Source: Marasmius tenuissimus
Taxonomy: Eukaryota > Basidiomycota > Agaricomycetes > Agaricales > Marasmiaceae
Direction of reading: 5' to 3'
Length of the DNA stretch: 64,000 nt
Assembly: GCA_029532415.1 (NCBI GenBank)
Contig: JAQOTA010000019.1
Span: 372,001-436,000 of the forward strand
Position numbers and translations under genes: made by a program. Shown here piece by piece: positions 34,235-45,015 of this stretch (positions within the stretch are counted from its first letter, which is position 1; the number at the start of each line of letters is the position of its first letter). The notes under the pieces are model-generated. The model was not told where the DNA came from, ran no database searches, and worked only from the letters and a program-made list of their open reading frames with translations.

Positions 34235-34557
34235 TGTTATGACTGGTGTTCACAACGTAAGCTCAATACTGAGTTATTGACCTGTCTTGGTTCTGGTGTC
34301 ATGAATGTGAGATTGAGTTGTAAGGTCAAGCTGAAGAGCAAGACCTGTTACTGTACAAGTATAAATACTAAAACTAGAACTGTGTACATACTGCGAACTG
34401 TTGTAAATACTGCGATCTGGACTGCGTACACACTGCGAACTACTGCAAATACTGTGGTCTGATAAATTACACTGTGATCAGATAAATAACCGTATCAGAT
34501 TCATAGATAAGATATCATAGATGAAAGAAATGATATACCCCTTTCGTAACTGTAACA
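34235..34557 (-). repeat. LTR of element 1 (5' LTR in coding sense), 323 bp
   Basis: It has TG...CA ends, with a TATA box on the minus strand at 34367-34360. It is adjacent to the priming site and to the GACTT duplication at 34558-34562. Confidence 0.95.
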
Positions 34558-36348
34558 GACTTCAACGACATCGCCACCTGCTTTGAAGTTAACTTTGGTG
34601 ATTTCTTATACCCGCATACCACATTCTCCTGGGCCACCGCTGAACCAGGACTGGAATCGGAGGCCTTTGTTGTCCATGGACTTTTGACTTTTGGTACCGT
34701 TGTTCATAGCCAACAGAGGGTTCTTGCCCATTTTCCGTTTGTTCCCGCTCCCAGATGGTACTGTCAGAGCGAAACCGATGACATCAAAGCAAAATATTCC
34801 AGATCTGGTACGTCTGTTCATCCACTCGATCTTTCTCGTACTCAATGGGTGGTATAGTCACGTCTCGTGTCGACCTATCATTTCACCGGTCCGGCAAAAC
34901 TCAAGTAAAGCTCGACTTCTCATTGGGTCTTTCGGAAAAGGATCGAACGCGTTTTTGTGCTGCCTACCTTAGCCAGTCACTTGATCTACCCGTTTATGAT
35001 GACCAAGATATCGGTGAGTGAACAGCCTCATCTTCTCGATATCTGCTATCTTCAATGAACTCCTCTAGTGTTTATTCATGAGTTTCGATTTTGCCTTCGT
35101 GGTACTTTCTTTCGTGACCCTAGTCCAGCATTTCTCTTCGTCCCGCCCGTCCCTGTCCAGCATTTCGACGGCATGTATTGCATATGTTATCCTCTTCCGA
35201 CCAACCTGTTCTACTGGTCCCTTGACCCACAAGGGACCACCGCGATCCCCAAGGAGGATTGGAGAAAATACGGTATACCCGAGCTCGAGGTGACATCGTT
35301 GATCGGCTCGCAGTGGAACGACGAACAATACAAGTCCATTCGGGAGTATCTACACCGTAAGGGCTACGCTATGGATGGAAGACAATACGCTCGTGACCAC
35401 GACTATCCACAGCTCGTACGCGGTGAGTTTCAGTATCGTATCAGGATCCTTTAGCACTCTAATTCATTTGGACATAGGTGATCCTCACGAAGCAGGTGTA
35501 GCTGATTTGGAGGAACTGGATGCGGATGATTGGACAAACTCCCTTCACCTTCAGTTGCTTAGTTTCTGATGCGTGTGAGTGATCTTCTGGATAGATAGAT
35601 AGATTTCGTAAACAGGTAGTATCCACAACGTCACTGACAATGAGGGAAACCCAGACAGATGCGTCTATTTAAGGAACTTCAGATACCATCTATTATTCCA
35701 ACGCCATTGACCTTGAAACCTATTCACTGACTCGAACACCAAATTTGGAAGTTTCTTTCAACGGAGGACTCATATACAACAATATAAACTTTACTTGTAA
35801 CTTGAACTCACCGTGTATCGGCTCGAGATAGCTCTAGGCCCCCAAGTATATCGTTTCTCATAGGTTGATACTTGTATCTCGAGGAACCGTACGCACAGTC
35901 TCCACCTGCATAACTCTGGGCGGGAAGTGAAGCATGCCGTGTATATCTATGTGGAGCAAAATCATCATTGAGATTTCATAAATCAATGTCAGGACACCTA
36001 CAAGAAGATGACGAAGACAGTACCTGGACTGCATGCTCCAGACTAGCCTGGTGCCTCAATGAGAATAGAACACGGCTCAGGGGTGTCACGTATCCTGTGG
36101 GTCCAATTAAGTTCTCGATTGATTGAGGACACTATAAATTTCACTCTCACGACCCAGCCTCTCCCAAGCCCCTTGGGACTTGCCTAATTATAACTTTGGT
36201 ACTGGCTGTGTCCACGCTCAATGTCTTCTTAACATCTCGAATGGCAGGATCAGAATCTGACCATTGTTACTCCAAGTGCGTGATGGCCGAAGCCTCCTTT
36301 GTTCACGTCTGTGTCTGAAGGCAAAGGTGTGGGTAGGATGTTCCAACC

Positions 36349-36588
36349 GCTATCATAATCGTAGACCGGTTTTCCCTTTTTTTCGTTGCCCGACTTTGTT
36401 TATACCAAACACAAAAAACCTATAACGGGCCTGAGAAGATGCCTTACATGAAAGCCCCGCATCCTCAGCCCCACCCCGACACCAAGCGCCCCGGTCGGGA
36501 CATTCAGTTGAGGTGGAGCTGGGTTGTTTGGTATAAACAAAGGCGCACAACGGAAAAAAATGCAAAATCAGTCTACGATTTTGATAGC
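36349..36588. mobile_element. MITE with about 65-bp inverted ends
   Basis: The left arm begins GCTATCATAATCGTAGAC and runs through a T-rich stretch to TTTGTTTATACCAAAC (about 36415). The right arm is its inverted copy and ends GTCTACGATTTTGATAGC at 36588. The GC-rich middle (about 110 bp) is unrelated. No clear target duplication. It lies downstream of the F-box gene and copy C. Confidence 0.75.
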
Positions 36589-36750
36589 AGCTGTCATATA
36601 CTCGATCCTCCTTTTTACTCGTTCCGAGTTTGCTCGTCAGGTAGGTCATTAGCTTCGCCTTCATCGTGTCTAATAACACAAAGCCTCATCGGTCTTATCG
36701 ATATACAGCCCACATGGACATGAATTTGTACTGTTACTGAAGATGCGTAA

Positions 36751-38504
36751 CTAAATAATAGTTTTCCCACCCGACTTGACCACGATCTGCATACCTTCGC
36801 TGTCGCATAACTTTAGAGGTTCGTATATGGTTCCATCTCCGTCACGCCCGCTGATGCATAGGGTGGAGAACGATGCTGGAAAGCCGAAGGCCGGATGGAC
36901 TCTAAACGCGGATGATACCACCGAGATTTAACGAAACCCACAAACTCCTCATCCGCATCAAAGTGGTGATGGACATGGAGCTCCACGAAATGCAGGTGTG
37001 GTAGAAAGCGAACCTGGGATGTCTCGTCGGCTCTAGTATTTGGATCAGGTAAGGCGAGGCTCGAAAGGAGAGCCTTCGTCACGGTTCGAATGTTGTTCTC
37101 CGTGACAGGTACAGTCTCCCTAGCAATACCGGTCGAATCTCGTGTCCCAAACTCCATGATTGTTAGCCGCTCGAGGGAGGGGGTAAGTCTAAGAGCTGCT
37201 GTTACTTCCGTCTCGGAGAGTGGTAATCCACCAAAGGTGATGTCGGTTAAGGTGCAATTAGAACCCCCGAGAAAGTTTTCAAATGACTTAATCGGCCATT
37301 TACCCGTGAAGCCATCATGACGCGGGCTACAGAATCCGTGCATGTATAGACGTTTTAACGAAGGGAGTGTAAGAGATTCGAAGATGTCGTTCACGTGAGG
37401 ATAGATGCCATTGTAGTTCAGAAGGTTGATAGTCGACTCTGAGACTTTGGCGCAGTCGATCGGCTCTCTGGGTGCTGCTAACGCTCGTGGAATATGAGTG
37501 GCATCTCGCAAGTCATTGAGATAGTTGAAGTCGGGGAGTGATTGGTAGGAAAGGGATTCGATGGAGTCCGCACATCCTGATAATAGCTGTAATGAATGCT
37601 CGATAGAGCCATCTGGACCGAACTGGAAAACGAGGTGTTTGAAGGGGTTTCTGGAATCCAGAAAAAATGGCTGGGCATTCATGTAGTGCTCGTAACGTAT
37701 AGTGAGGGAGTCCAACGATAAGCCTCGGCTGCGCAGGATGTGTTGTGCCAGAGCAGGATCGTGGGCGTTCAAGACGAGATGGCACATCGATGATGACGTC
37801 TTCACCTTGAAAACGAGGTTATATAGGATGTAATACCTGTGAACATGATCCATGGAATACCATCGGTGCCCTTGGGAAAGGAGGAGTTGGGATAAATCCA
37901 GATCGTATTTATGTCTCGGAAAAGAGAATCGGTCATTGTAATCGAGAGCGGAAGGTCCTTCGAGCGAGAGAGAAAGAGTTCAACAGGAGCCCAAGCTCTA
38001 GCTTCTGGCTCGACTGCGAAACGAGTCCATATATATATCTGGTGTATCAAGCGCTATGGATCGCCAACGATAACACACAGCACTGATTCTCAAAGATTGG
38101 GACTCCCAAGTTGAGTAAACCCCAAACATGTTCCCGCCTTCTCCTGGTCCGACGGTTGTGAGAACGAGTATTTGCTGGAGGACCTCGGTAGGAAGACGTC
38201 GAACCGGTGCGAACAGAGAGGATATTGGAAGGATGTGTCTCCGAAGGGCGTCTCGTTTGGTGGTGAGGCTCGATAGTTGGTCTTTGAGATCGTGGATCGT
38301 CTGATCATAATCAGCTAGGGTGCGGCAGGCTTTTTCAAATGCTTCGCGGACCTCTGATCTTATATCAGAGGTGTATATTGGTCCAAGTGTACGATACCGT
38401 GAGAGGTCATCCAGGGTCAGCTCGGGGATCGGAAGGTGGGAGATCCTGGGATTTGGAGGTTCATCATGTCTTTGTTGGATACAGTTACTACGTGGAGTTT
38501 TCAA
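36751..38504 (-). pseudogene. F-box protein gene with frameshifts
   Basis: The start at 38504 gives MKTPRSNCIQQRHDEPP. A coiled coil around TIHDLKDQLSSLTTKRDALR is followed by an F-box (APVRRLPTEVLQQILVLTT, then ISAVCYRWRSIALDTPDI). This is the layout of the large agaric F-box family, whose members supply substrates to SCF ubiquitin ligases. At 38029-38038 an (AT)5 tract shifts the frame; three AT units would give TPDIWTRFAVEPEARAW. A second break lies near 37850 and a third near 36850, after which the tail reads TIYEPLKLCDSEGMQIVVKS and stops at 36751. The 346-codon middle part (37853-36813) is intact and leucine-rich. Any break could in principle be a very short intron, but the AT tract is best read as slippage. 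Confidence 0.75.
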
Positions 38505-41500
38505 CTGGTCTGTCTCGAGGGTTGGTGACGACTAACCTTTGGAAGGATGTAGTAAGTAGTGGTGGTGGAAGAGGGCTGAAGCTTTCACACGGCCTTCCCG
38601 TGACGAATGATTCGCCTCTTCCCGCGCCACTTTGTGCCGTGCATCACTTTATTTTCTGGCTTGCAAAGCATCATTTGAACAGCAAAATTGCGCTGAAAAT
38701 CGAGAGCTCCGGGGCAGGACCTCCTGGGATGGACGTTGATGCGATTCATGTGTTGTCGGCTCAAATGACTTGCCATCTCCTCTGGGCTGTGGATATTGTT
38801 CCCTGATGATAACAGAATATAGTGCTCATAGTTGGAGTGGTTTCGGTATCACGATGACTTGCGAGTGATTCGACGAGCCTCAGCTATTTGCAAGAGTCAG
38901 AAAGTAAAGATCCGGCCAACTGCAGGCAAATTTTAGCCGAAAAGGAGTTTGGCCGGTGGCGGTGCTCCGGTGATCCTCCTCGTACCCAAACACCCATGTT
39001 CCGCCGGCTGGTCTCCATTTCTTCTCAAGCCTGCAGGTATTCCTCCACTTTGTTATGCCTTTCTCGATTGGCCTTTTATATGTTGAACTCATATCAATCA
39101 TACACAGGAACCACACAGATCATTTTGCCCAGTTGACGGTTGACATTTAGAAGGGATGGAAGAAAGAAGTTGTCTGGACTGGTTCTGGTCAAATGATAGG
39201 TATAAGGTGCGCTTCGCGTTATCTGTCGTTTTAAGATGCCCCTCTTCCCCAGCCTCGTCCCAGCACTACATCCTCTTCTTACTCGCCTTCACTACCAATT
39301 CAAGGCTTTGTTATGGTTCAAAACTCGTGTTGATTGCCTACTTCTTGCCTCAACCAGCATCCTAAAAAGCCTCAAGAACCGAAAGAGAAGAACATGGGCA
39401 GCAAGAAACACCAAACGCGGGTTGTATCAAGAACGACTTAATTCCTTTCCCCCCTCTTTGACACCCGATTTGCCTTTATCCGTCCTGCTTGCCCAAGGCG
39501 AGTCGCTGTGTCATGCTCGGGTCCAACTCGAGCCTTTCTATACCTTTTATCTCCTGCAACAGAGGTGTTTGCTCGCCGTCGATCTCCTCTTCCCATCAAT
39601 CACTCTTATGGACGGGGTCCATCGTCACCTACTCCGTACTTCTGTGTTGACACGGTGGAGCATATTTATTTTGGCCATCTCTTGCTCTTTTGCAAGCCGA
39701 TACTTCCATGCCCCTTGGTTGTTCATCGGCCTTTCTTATCACTGCTCTCCCCTTATCTTTACTGCCTCTTTCGTACACGCAGTACCGCCGTCATGGTAGG
39801 CGGGTATGGGCATCGACAAATCGGTCCACCAAGTTCTCCTTTGGTTTTGAATTTCGGTCTGTCCTTCCGGGCATCCGTTCTTTGACATTCTTGGCTGCAT
39901 GAGCATGTATGGAGTTCAGCCAATCAAATAGGTGCCTTGCTCCCCTTTGGCTTGTATAGGCTGCTCAAATCATCTCATACTGGGATCCAACTTTCAGCCT
40001 GTGTCAGAACTTTCTTGGGAGACCCCCCCAATGTTCGGCCCGGATCATGCACAACGGGGCTGTGCATTGGAAGTGGTGTTTGTACGAAGTTTTCAGGTGG
40101 TTCACACTCACATCTGACGCGCATATATGTGCGTTGTCTGCCAGTTGTCCATTGGTTGCGTTTGGATTACGATGTGGGACGAGGTTGTTGGTTTGTTTTA
40201 TCATATCGACACTCTGACATACGGTTCTGAATAGGATTCATGCTATACATAGTAGGATCCTGTTGGAAGTGATAAATACAATCCTATTACCACTCTTCCC
40301 GCGCGGAGTTGGAAGTACGTTGCCAAGAAATCGTGACGTTCCCCACTCTGTACTTGACGAATCACCTGCTCATTTAGAAGATGGGGTGAATCTCCAAGTT
40401 ATTGTCGAGTCCTTGGGCACATCATATTGGGCTTCATCCCGTACGGTCATCAAGACATTCAGCCCTCACAATCTACGCCGATAAGTTATCTTACAAGTAA
40501 TATTGAGCGAGTTTGGTGATCCATTTATACCGATGACGGCAATGAGACCGTCAACGATGGAGTAAGCTAATGCGTAAAAAGATGTTATCACAGCAGGAAT
40601 GCCGATCCATGTCTCGAGCTTTGGCCGGTTTTGCCCCTCCTGATGATTGTCATTGTGTGCCGCAATTCTCACCAACCGCCTGCTAAAGTTGTGCCGACGA
40701 CCTTGCAAAAATCGTAGCGACTCGGAGCACTTCTACGGGGGACTGAGAGTGCAGAAAGAGAGGTCGTTGTCGCAGTCATTCTGTTGTGTTTCGGGATAAT
40801 TAAGGAACGGCTAGGAATCATCGGTTGGGAGCGCAGGTCGTCATCAACAACGATAACATCTATGGGAGTAGAGTGAATATCAACGATGTAAGCAAATCAA
40901 AACGCTTGGAAATCCACCTGTAGCCAACGTTGCTTGTATTGTCGATGCCTTTTACCATCCTTATATAACGCTGACAGCCGTCAAACCATATATAAAAAGT
41001 CCACATTGAACCATTGGCTACCCTTCCAGACCCGCTCCTAGGTGATCCTTGCGCCCTTCGAGCGAGCCTTATGATCTTTACGGTTTCTTGAATCTACTTT
41101 AAGTCAGGTTCTAAGACGCACCCTTGGCAATTTGAATTCGATATTCCTGATTCCGAGTAGGCAGGATACTCGGCCATACGATCAAGTACTATGCTGTCGT
41201 TCTTGCGCTGGTCATAGTCATCGGAGAGCAGAATGGATAACAATCAATTTGGGCCAACCACAGGCAAAGTTTCCGGTGGCGGTGACCCTATCATCTTCCT
41301 TGAACACCGTCATCTACTCTCAATCCGCGCTAAATGGAGGCTCGGCGAAAATGGTTAGCTTGCGTCCCCGTGCCGTTTAGCCTTATTGATACATTTGGTT
41401 AGATGAAATATGCCTTATCAGCATTGGTGAGGTGCGGCGGTAGCAAATAGCATCCCGGGACCTTTCAATCACATATACCGGATCTTGTTGTTGCTAGTTT

Positions 41501-41535
41501 GATGTTTCCTTCCCTTGCCCCAGTGCCTCGCCAAT
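38505..41535. other. Intergenic stretch, no supported gene
   Basis: A + frame of 187 codons (39236-39799) is composition-like noise without start context or homologues. A 20-nt-scale similarity occurs between about 38910 (GGCCAACTGCAGGCAAA) and 41246 (GGCCAACCACAGGCAAA), both followed by GGTGGCGGTG. This suggests a short dispersed repeat. Confidence 0.4.
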
Positions 41536-43683
41536 ATGTCGACGACCTTTTCATGTACCGGAGATATAATCATAAAGGGGAAACAGCAATTCCAGCAGGC
41601 GAATGGAGATATCAATAACTACTACCTCCTAGATGAAGGACCCTCGAGTGTTGGAAGACGGGAGAATGAGAGATTGATGGTGCGTTCTTTTCTCTCGTTA
41701 TTCACGAGCAAGACAATGATCTTTGGGACTTAGCCTACCCAAGACCGGTTCAGAGAAATTTACCGGGGCGACATTATCCTTCGCGAGCAGGTTCACTCAG
41801 GAGAATTAGAGATGATGGTACGAAGGAGCATCAAATCCACTAATCCGTTTCGTGCCCGCGCAGCAGATAGGATAGTGAAGATTCGCAAGAAGATCTTCTG
41901 TGCAGATCTCGTAGACTTTGGTGACCGGAAATTTACTCTGGTTGTTCTCGAGCCAGAGAACAAGGAGGATACAAATGTGGTCGCGCTGGTGAGGGGTGTC
42001 AGTACGCTCTTATTTGTATGGCCCGCAATAACAAGGAGGTATAGATATGGAAACGAGTATATGAGCAAGCATCTACTTATACGTGCGCCATGGTTTCAAC
42101 GGTTGCTGTTTGAATTTCGGACACCTAATGCCAATCTAGCACGGTGTCATTTACTCAGCTTTTTGGGTTGGGCCGATTTGATATGCCATCCTTTATTCTG
42201 CATGACGGTACGGAGTTGTTGACCCAGAGATAATTGAGCTGACTGAATCTCAGAGCTCGCCGACGGACACGAGTTCGTTCTCCGATATCATGGGAATGAT
42301 GTTGTGTGGTTTTACCTGGTGTACACACTGGTACGCTCAGCCTTCCGCCCGCTATCGGTCTTCAGCTAAAAGTGGCGTTAGGCATCCTCTCTCGGAGCTT
42401 TGCAAACGGACCTGACTCTTTCATTTCCAGTGAGTGAGTTATATCTAACACTAGGTCGCTCAACATTGAATACTAGGTCTCGCTCGAATGGCGAGAGTGG
42501 ACGTTCAATATCAAAGCCCTCTCTTGGCAGCTCGACCTTGTTTCTGCCTCCATCTCACCCCCAACTGTACCAACCTTTTACCCCCTTTCAGTTACCCCGA
42601 TTCGTCAAGATACTCCTCCTCCACTCGAAGCCAGTGAAATAATCGCCTGGTCGGAACGAAGTTTCGGCGACTTCTTGTGTTTGATAGCGTCTCTGGGTCG
42701 TGACACTTCGGAGCTGTCAGCATTCGCGCAACGGGGCTTGCTAACCTTCGGAGCTGTCGTACACCGCCAGAAAGGGATACTCGCTCATTTTCCAATAATA
42801 CCTGTTCCTGAGACACGCTGTCAAAGTCTCACCACTGACATGCGAGCGAGTTACTCCAAGGAAGGTCTGTCCACTCGCCCGGGGATCTTCATTCACTAAT
42901 TCCTTTCCCAGTTCCTTTCCGTGTTGAACTCTCGTTCCACACCACTGGTAGAATTCAAGGTGGCTTGTGTATCTCATTATGCCTTCCGACAGAACATAAG
43001 ACACAGCTTTCAGCCGCCTACCTCAGCCAGTCCCTCAACTTTAGCCTGGACGTCCATAAGCCACACAGCAATCTAAGTGAGGGTATTCACCAGTCTACCT
43101 CCCCTTTCCAGCTCATAATCATTCACCCTCAGTATTCATCAATGAAATAAGCTTTGCCCTGATAGGCACGTTCCTACAGAACCCCACCACGCAGCCCATG
43201 CCGGTTTATCTTTTTGTCTCGCCCATCCGTGCCGAGCTTATTGACGGCATGTATTGCGTACGCTATCCCCTTCCCAGTGACAGACTCTTTTACTGGTCTA
43301 TCGACGCGAAGGGGAAAGATATGATTGCGGAGGGAGATTGGGAGAAATATAACATACCTCGATTGAGAACCGAGATGTGGATTGGTTCGTCGTGGAGATG
43401 GAGCAAGTACAAGCTGACTCGGGATCATCTGTGCAACAAAAAGTATGATATAGATGGGAGACAATATGCTCGCGATCATGATTATCATGAGATGATACAA
43501 GGCAAGCGTCGTCACTCCACCAGTCTGTGTATTTTTTGACATATTTTTTTAGGGGATCCTCATGACATTCGCCCGACCGAGCTATTCAAAACTGAAAATC
43601 GATGTGAGCAGAAAGTCCCTCTCGAGGTCATAGGAGTGTAGCTCAATAACTTTAAGATCTCCTTAGTAACTCGGAGGAGGTAA
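41536..43683 (+). CDS. Repeated-family copy E, apparently complete (reference copy here)
   Basis: Exon 1 (41536-41679) has MSTTFSCTGDIIIKGKQQ and ANGDINNYY. Exon 2 (41734-41988) has PTQDRFREIYRGDIILREQ, STNPFRARAADRIVKIRKK and LEPENKED. The next blocks are a diverged HDG block (near 42170-42210), WTFNIKALSWQLD (near 42507), RSFGDFLCLIAS (near 42660) and LLTFGAVVHRQKG. Then come AAYLSQSLNFSLD (near 43020) and FVSPIRAELIDGMYCVRYP, LFYWSIDAKGK (43210-43320), a GDPHDIRPTELF tail and an end LTRRR. At least eight short introns are implied. GDI(I/V)LR, an aliphatic block, then an HPN-like/HDG element resemble the N-lobe of degenerate protein-kinase-like proteins abundant in agarics, but no catalytic kinase motif is visible. 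That relation is inference. Confidence 0.75.
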
Positions 43684-44435
43684 ATACACCCGAGGAGTTG
43701 GCTTTTACCTACGAGTCATCAGAGTGGATAGAATGTAAGAAATTCCAGATACTCAGTGTTGAAGAACCCTTTAATTTTCTCTCAAAGCCACCTCCAAGAG
43801 CACACTCAGCGAAGATCATAACTTGGGATACATGAAAGAAGGACAGTTGGTCGGGAATACTGATTTCGATCACGGAGAGCCACAACTACCCCATGAGCTA
43901 ACCGGTACGGCCTTTTGCGAAAAGACACCCAGGTTGAACGTCAACTTTCATGATTGACTCTAGTCAACGACAACCAGCCGCAAGCTCAAGACGAGAATGA
44001 ATTGGCATATTCTAGTAGTTGCACAACTGGTAGGCCGTCGAAACGACTTCTGGGTTTCATTTCATCGCTGAGAACATCTTCCTTGCAGCGAGCCCTCGTT
44101 CAATTGCTGGGATAAACCTTCAAAAAAGCCGTTGGTCGAATTTTTCGGTGAGACTAGGAGGCCAGTCTCGTCCGATTGCGGTTGGAGAAACGCAAGCAGA
44201 GGCAATAGGTGGAATGTTTCGAAAGATTCTGGGAAGGAAGAGAGGTGCACAGTAATCCTACAAAGTACTAAACATGAACGTATATATTTGACGTGCTTCA
44301 AGAAACACATATAAGAACTAGCTGTTAATGATTTCAGCGTGTTTGCAGCGAAGAAAAAACAAGACAAAACCCAATCCACGTCGAATACGGGTCCCCACAC
44401 CATTATAAACTCGTTTAAAGCCTGAGTTAATGGAT

Positions 44436-45015
44436 TCTTCAAAACAACAATCTTCCCGTCTGATTTTATCATGACCTGCATTCCCTCTCCATCGAGCTCC
44501 TTCGACGGCTCATACACATTTTTATCAGCGTCTCATTTGAGATTGCAATAAGTCGCTACCTTGGATTACGCAGAAACCCGACGCTAAACTCCCAGGTGAA
44601 TTCCACCGCGACCTAACCATATCCACATACTCAGCATCGGCATCGAAATGCCTATGAACCCGTATCTCTTAAGACCTCAGACGAGGCAGGCAGGGACTGC
44701 GACAACTTTCTTGCCAGTGGTATGAATTTTCGTAATCCAAAGACTCCCGTCGGCTGGAACTCTCTGCCAACAAGCGATGCATTTGCGACTCATCACGGGC
44801 CTCGCTGTTCTTGATGTTTAGAAATAAGGGGCAGTTCCTTAAGTGTGCATACAAGACCCAACGGTAGTCGGCTAGCACACGCTGAGCATCCTGAACAGAC
44901 CGTTGTTGAGGGGTGAGTCCGAGGCGGTTACTGGTTCCAGCTTTCGAAAGCGTGCTGTTGCAACGTCAATCGGCAACTGGAGAACAGTGTTGCGCAGCTC
45001 TGGCACTTCAAATTC
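44436..45015 (-). pseudogene. F-box protein C-terminal fragment
   Basis: Pieces read right to left match the 36751-38504 gene: LRNTVLQLPIDVATARF (about 44990), EIRVHRHFDADAEYVDMV (compare VHHHFDADEEFVGFV) and YEPSKELDGEGMQVMIKSDG (compare YEPLKLCDSEGMQIVVKSGG). Frames change between them and no F-box is present, so this is a truncated relic of a paralogue. Confidence 0.6.

Larger units (their letters stand above)
27870..34557 (-). mobile_element. Ty3/gypsy chromovirus, element 1, full length
   Basis: LTRs at 27870-28197 and 34235-34557 bound an internal region coding on the minus strand: gag, protease-RT-RNase H-integrase-chromodomain, then an extra zinc-knuckle ORF. A perfect target duplication GACTT flanks it (27865-27869 and 34558-34562). 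The LTRs differ by about five substitutions, mostly at CpG, and one 5-nt indel, so the insertion is fairly recent. It is nevertheless inactive: about eleven TGA stops and a frameshift near 30110. A weak polypurine tract (ACGGGGTAA on the coding strand) abuts the 27870-28197 LTR. Confidence 0.95.
26237..35569 (+). pseudogene. Repeated-family copy C, split by an LTR retrotransposon
   Basis: The 5' part has exon 1 (26237-26379: RDIVISGNQHFHHANGNIYN) and exon 2 (to about 26690: PNQNQYDEVRRGHIIQRG, HTNPFRNRV, FEPENKEDKD). It also has SPLLTHLYGLGRLDAPALIM (near 26850), and SATHSWKYDLASVS up to PLCQNTLPQLD at the insertion (about 27780-27869). The 3' part resumes at 34558 with FNDIATCFEVNFGDFL. It continues with HGLLTFGTVV, PRWYCQS, YLFVPPVPVQHFDGM, CYPLPTNLFYWSLDPQG and a GDPHEAGVADLEEL tail ending at 35569. 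Between lies the gypsy element 27870-34557. A frameshift is also likely around 27820-27830, and 27150-27760 is poorly matched to the other copies, so some decay is independent of the insertion. Confidence 0.8.

Noticed and set aside
39236..39799. 187-codon plus-strand frame
   Set aside because: No homologue, no intron context, and rich in Leu/Ser/Pro as in T/C-rich noncoding DNA.
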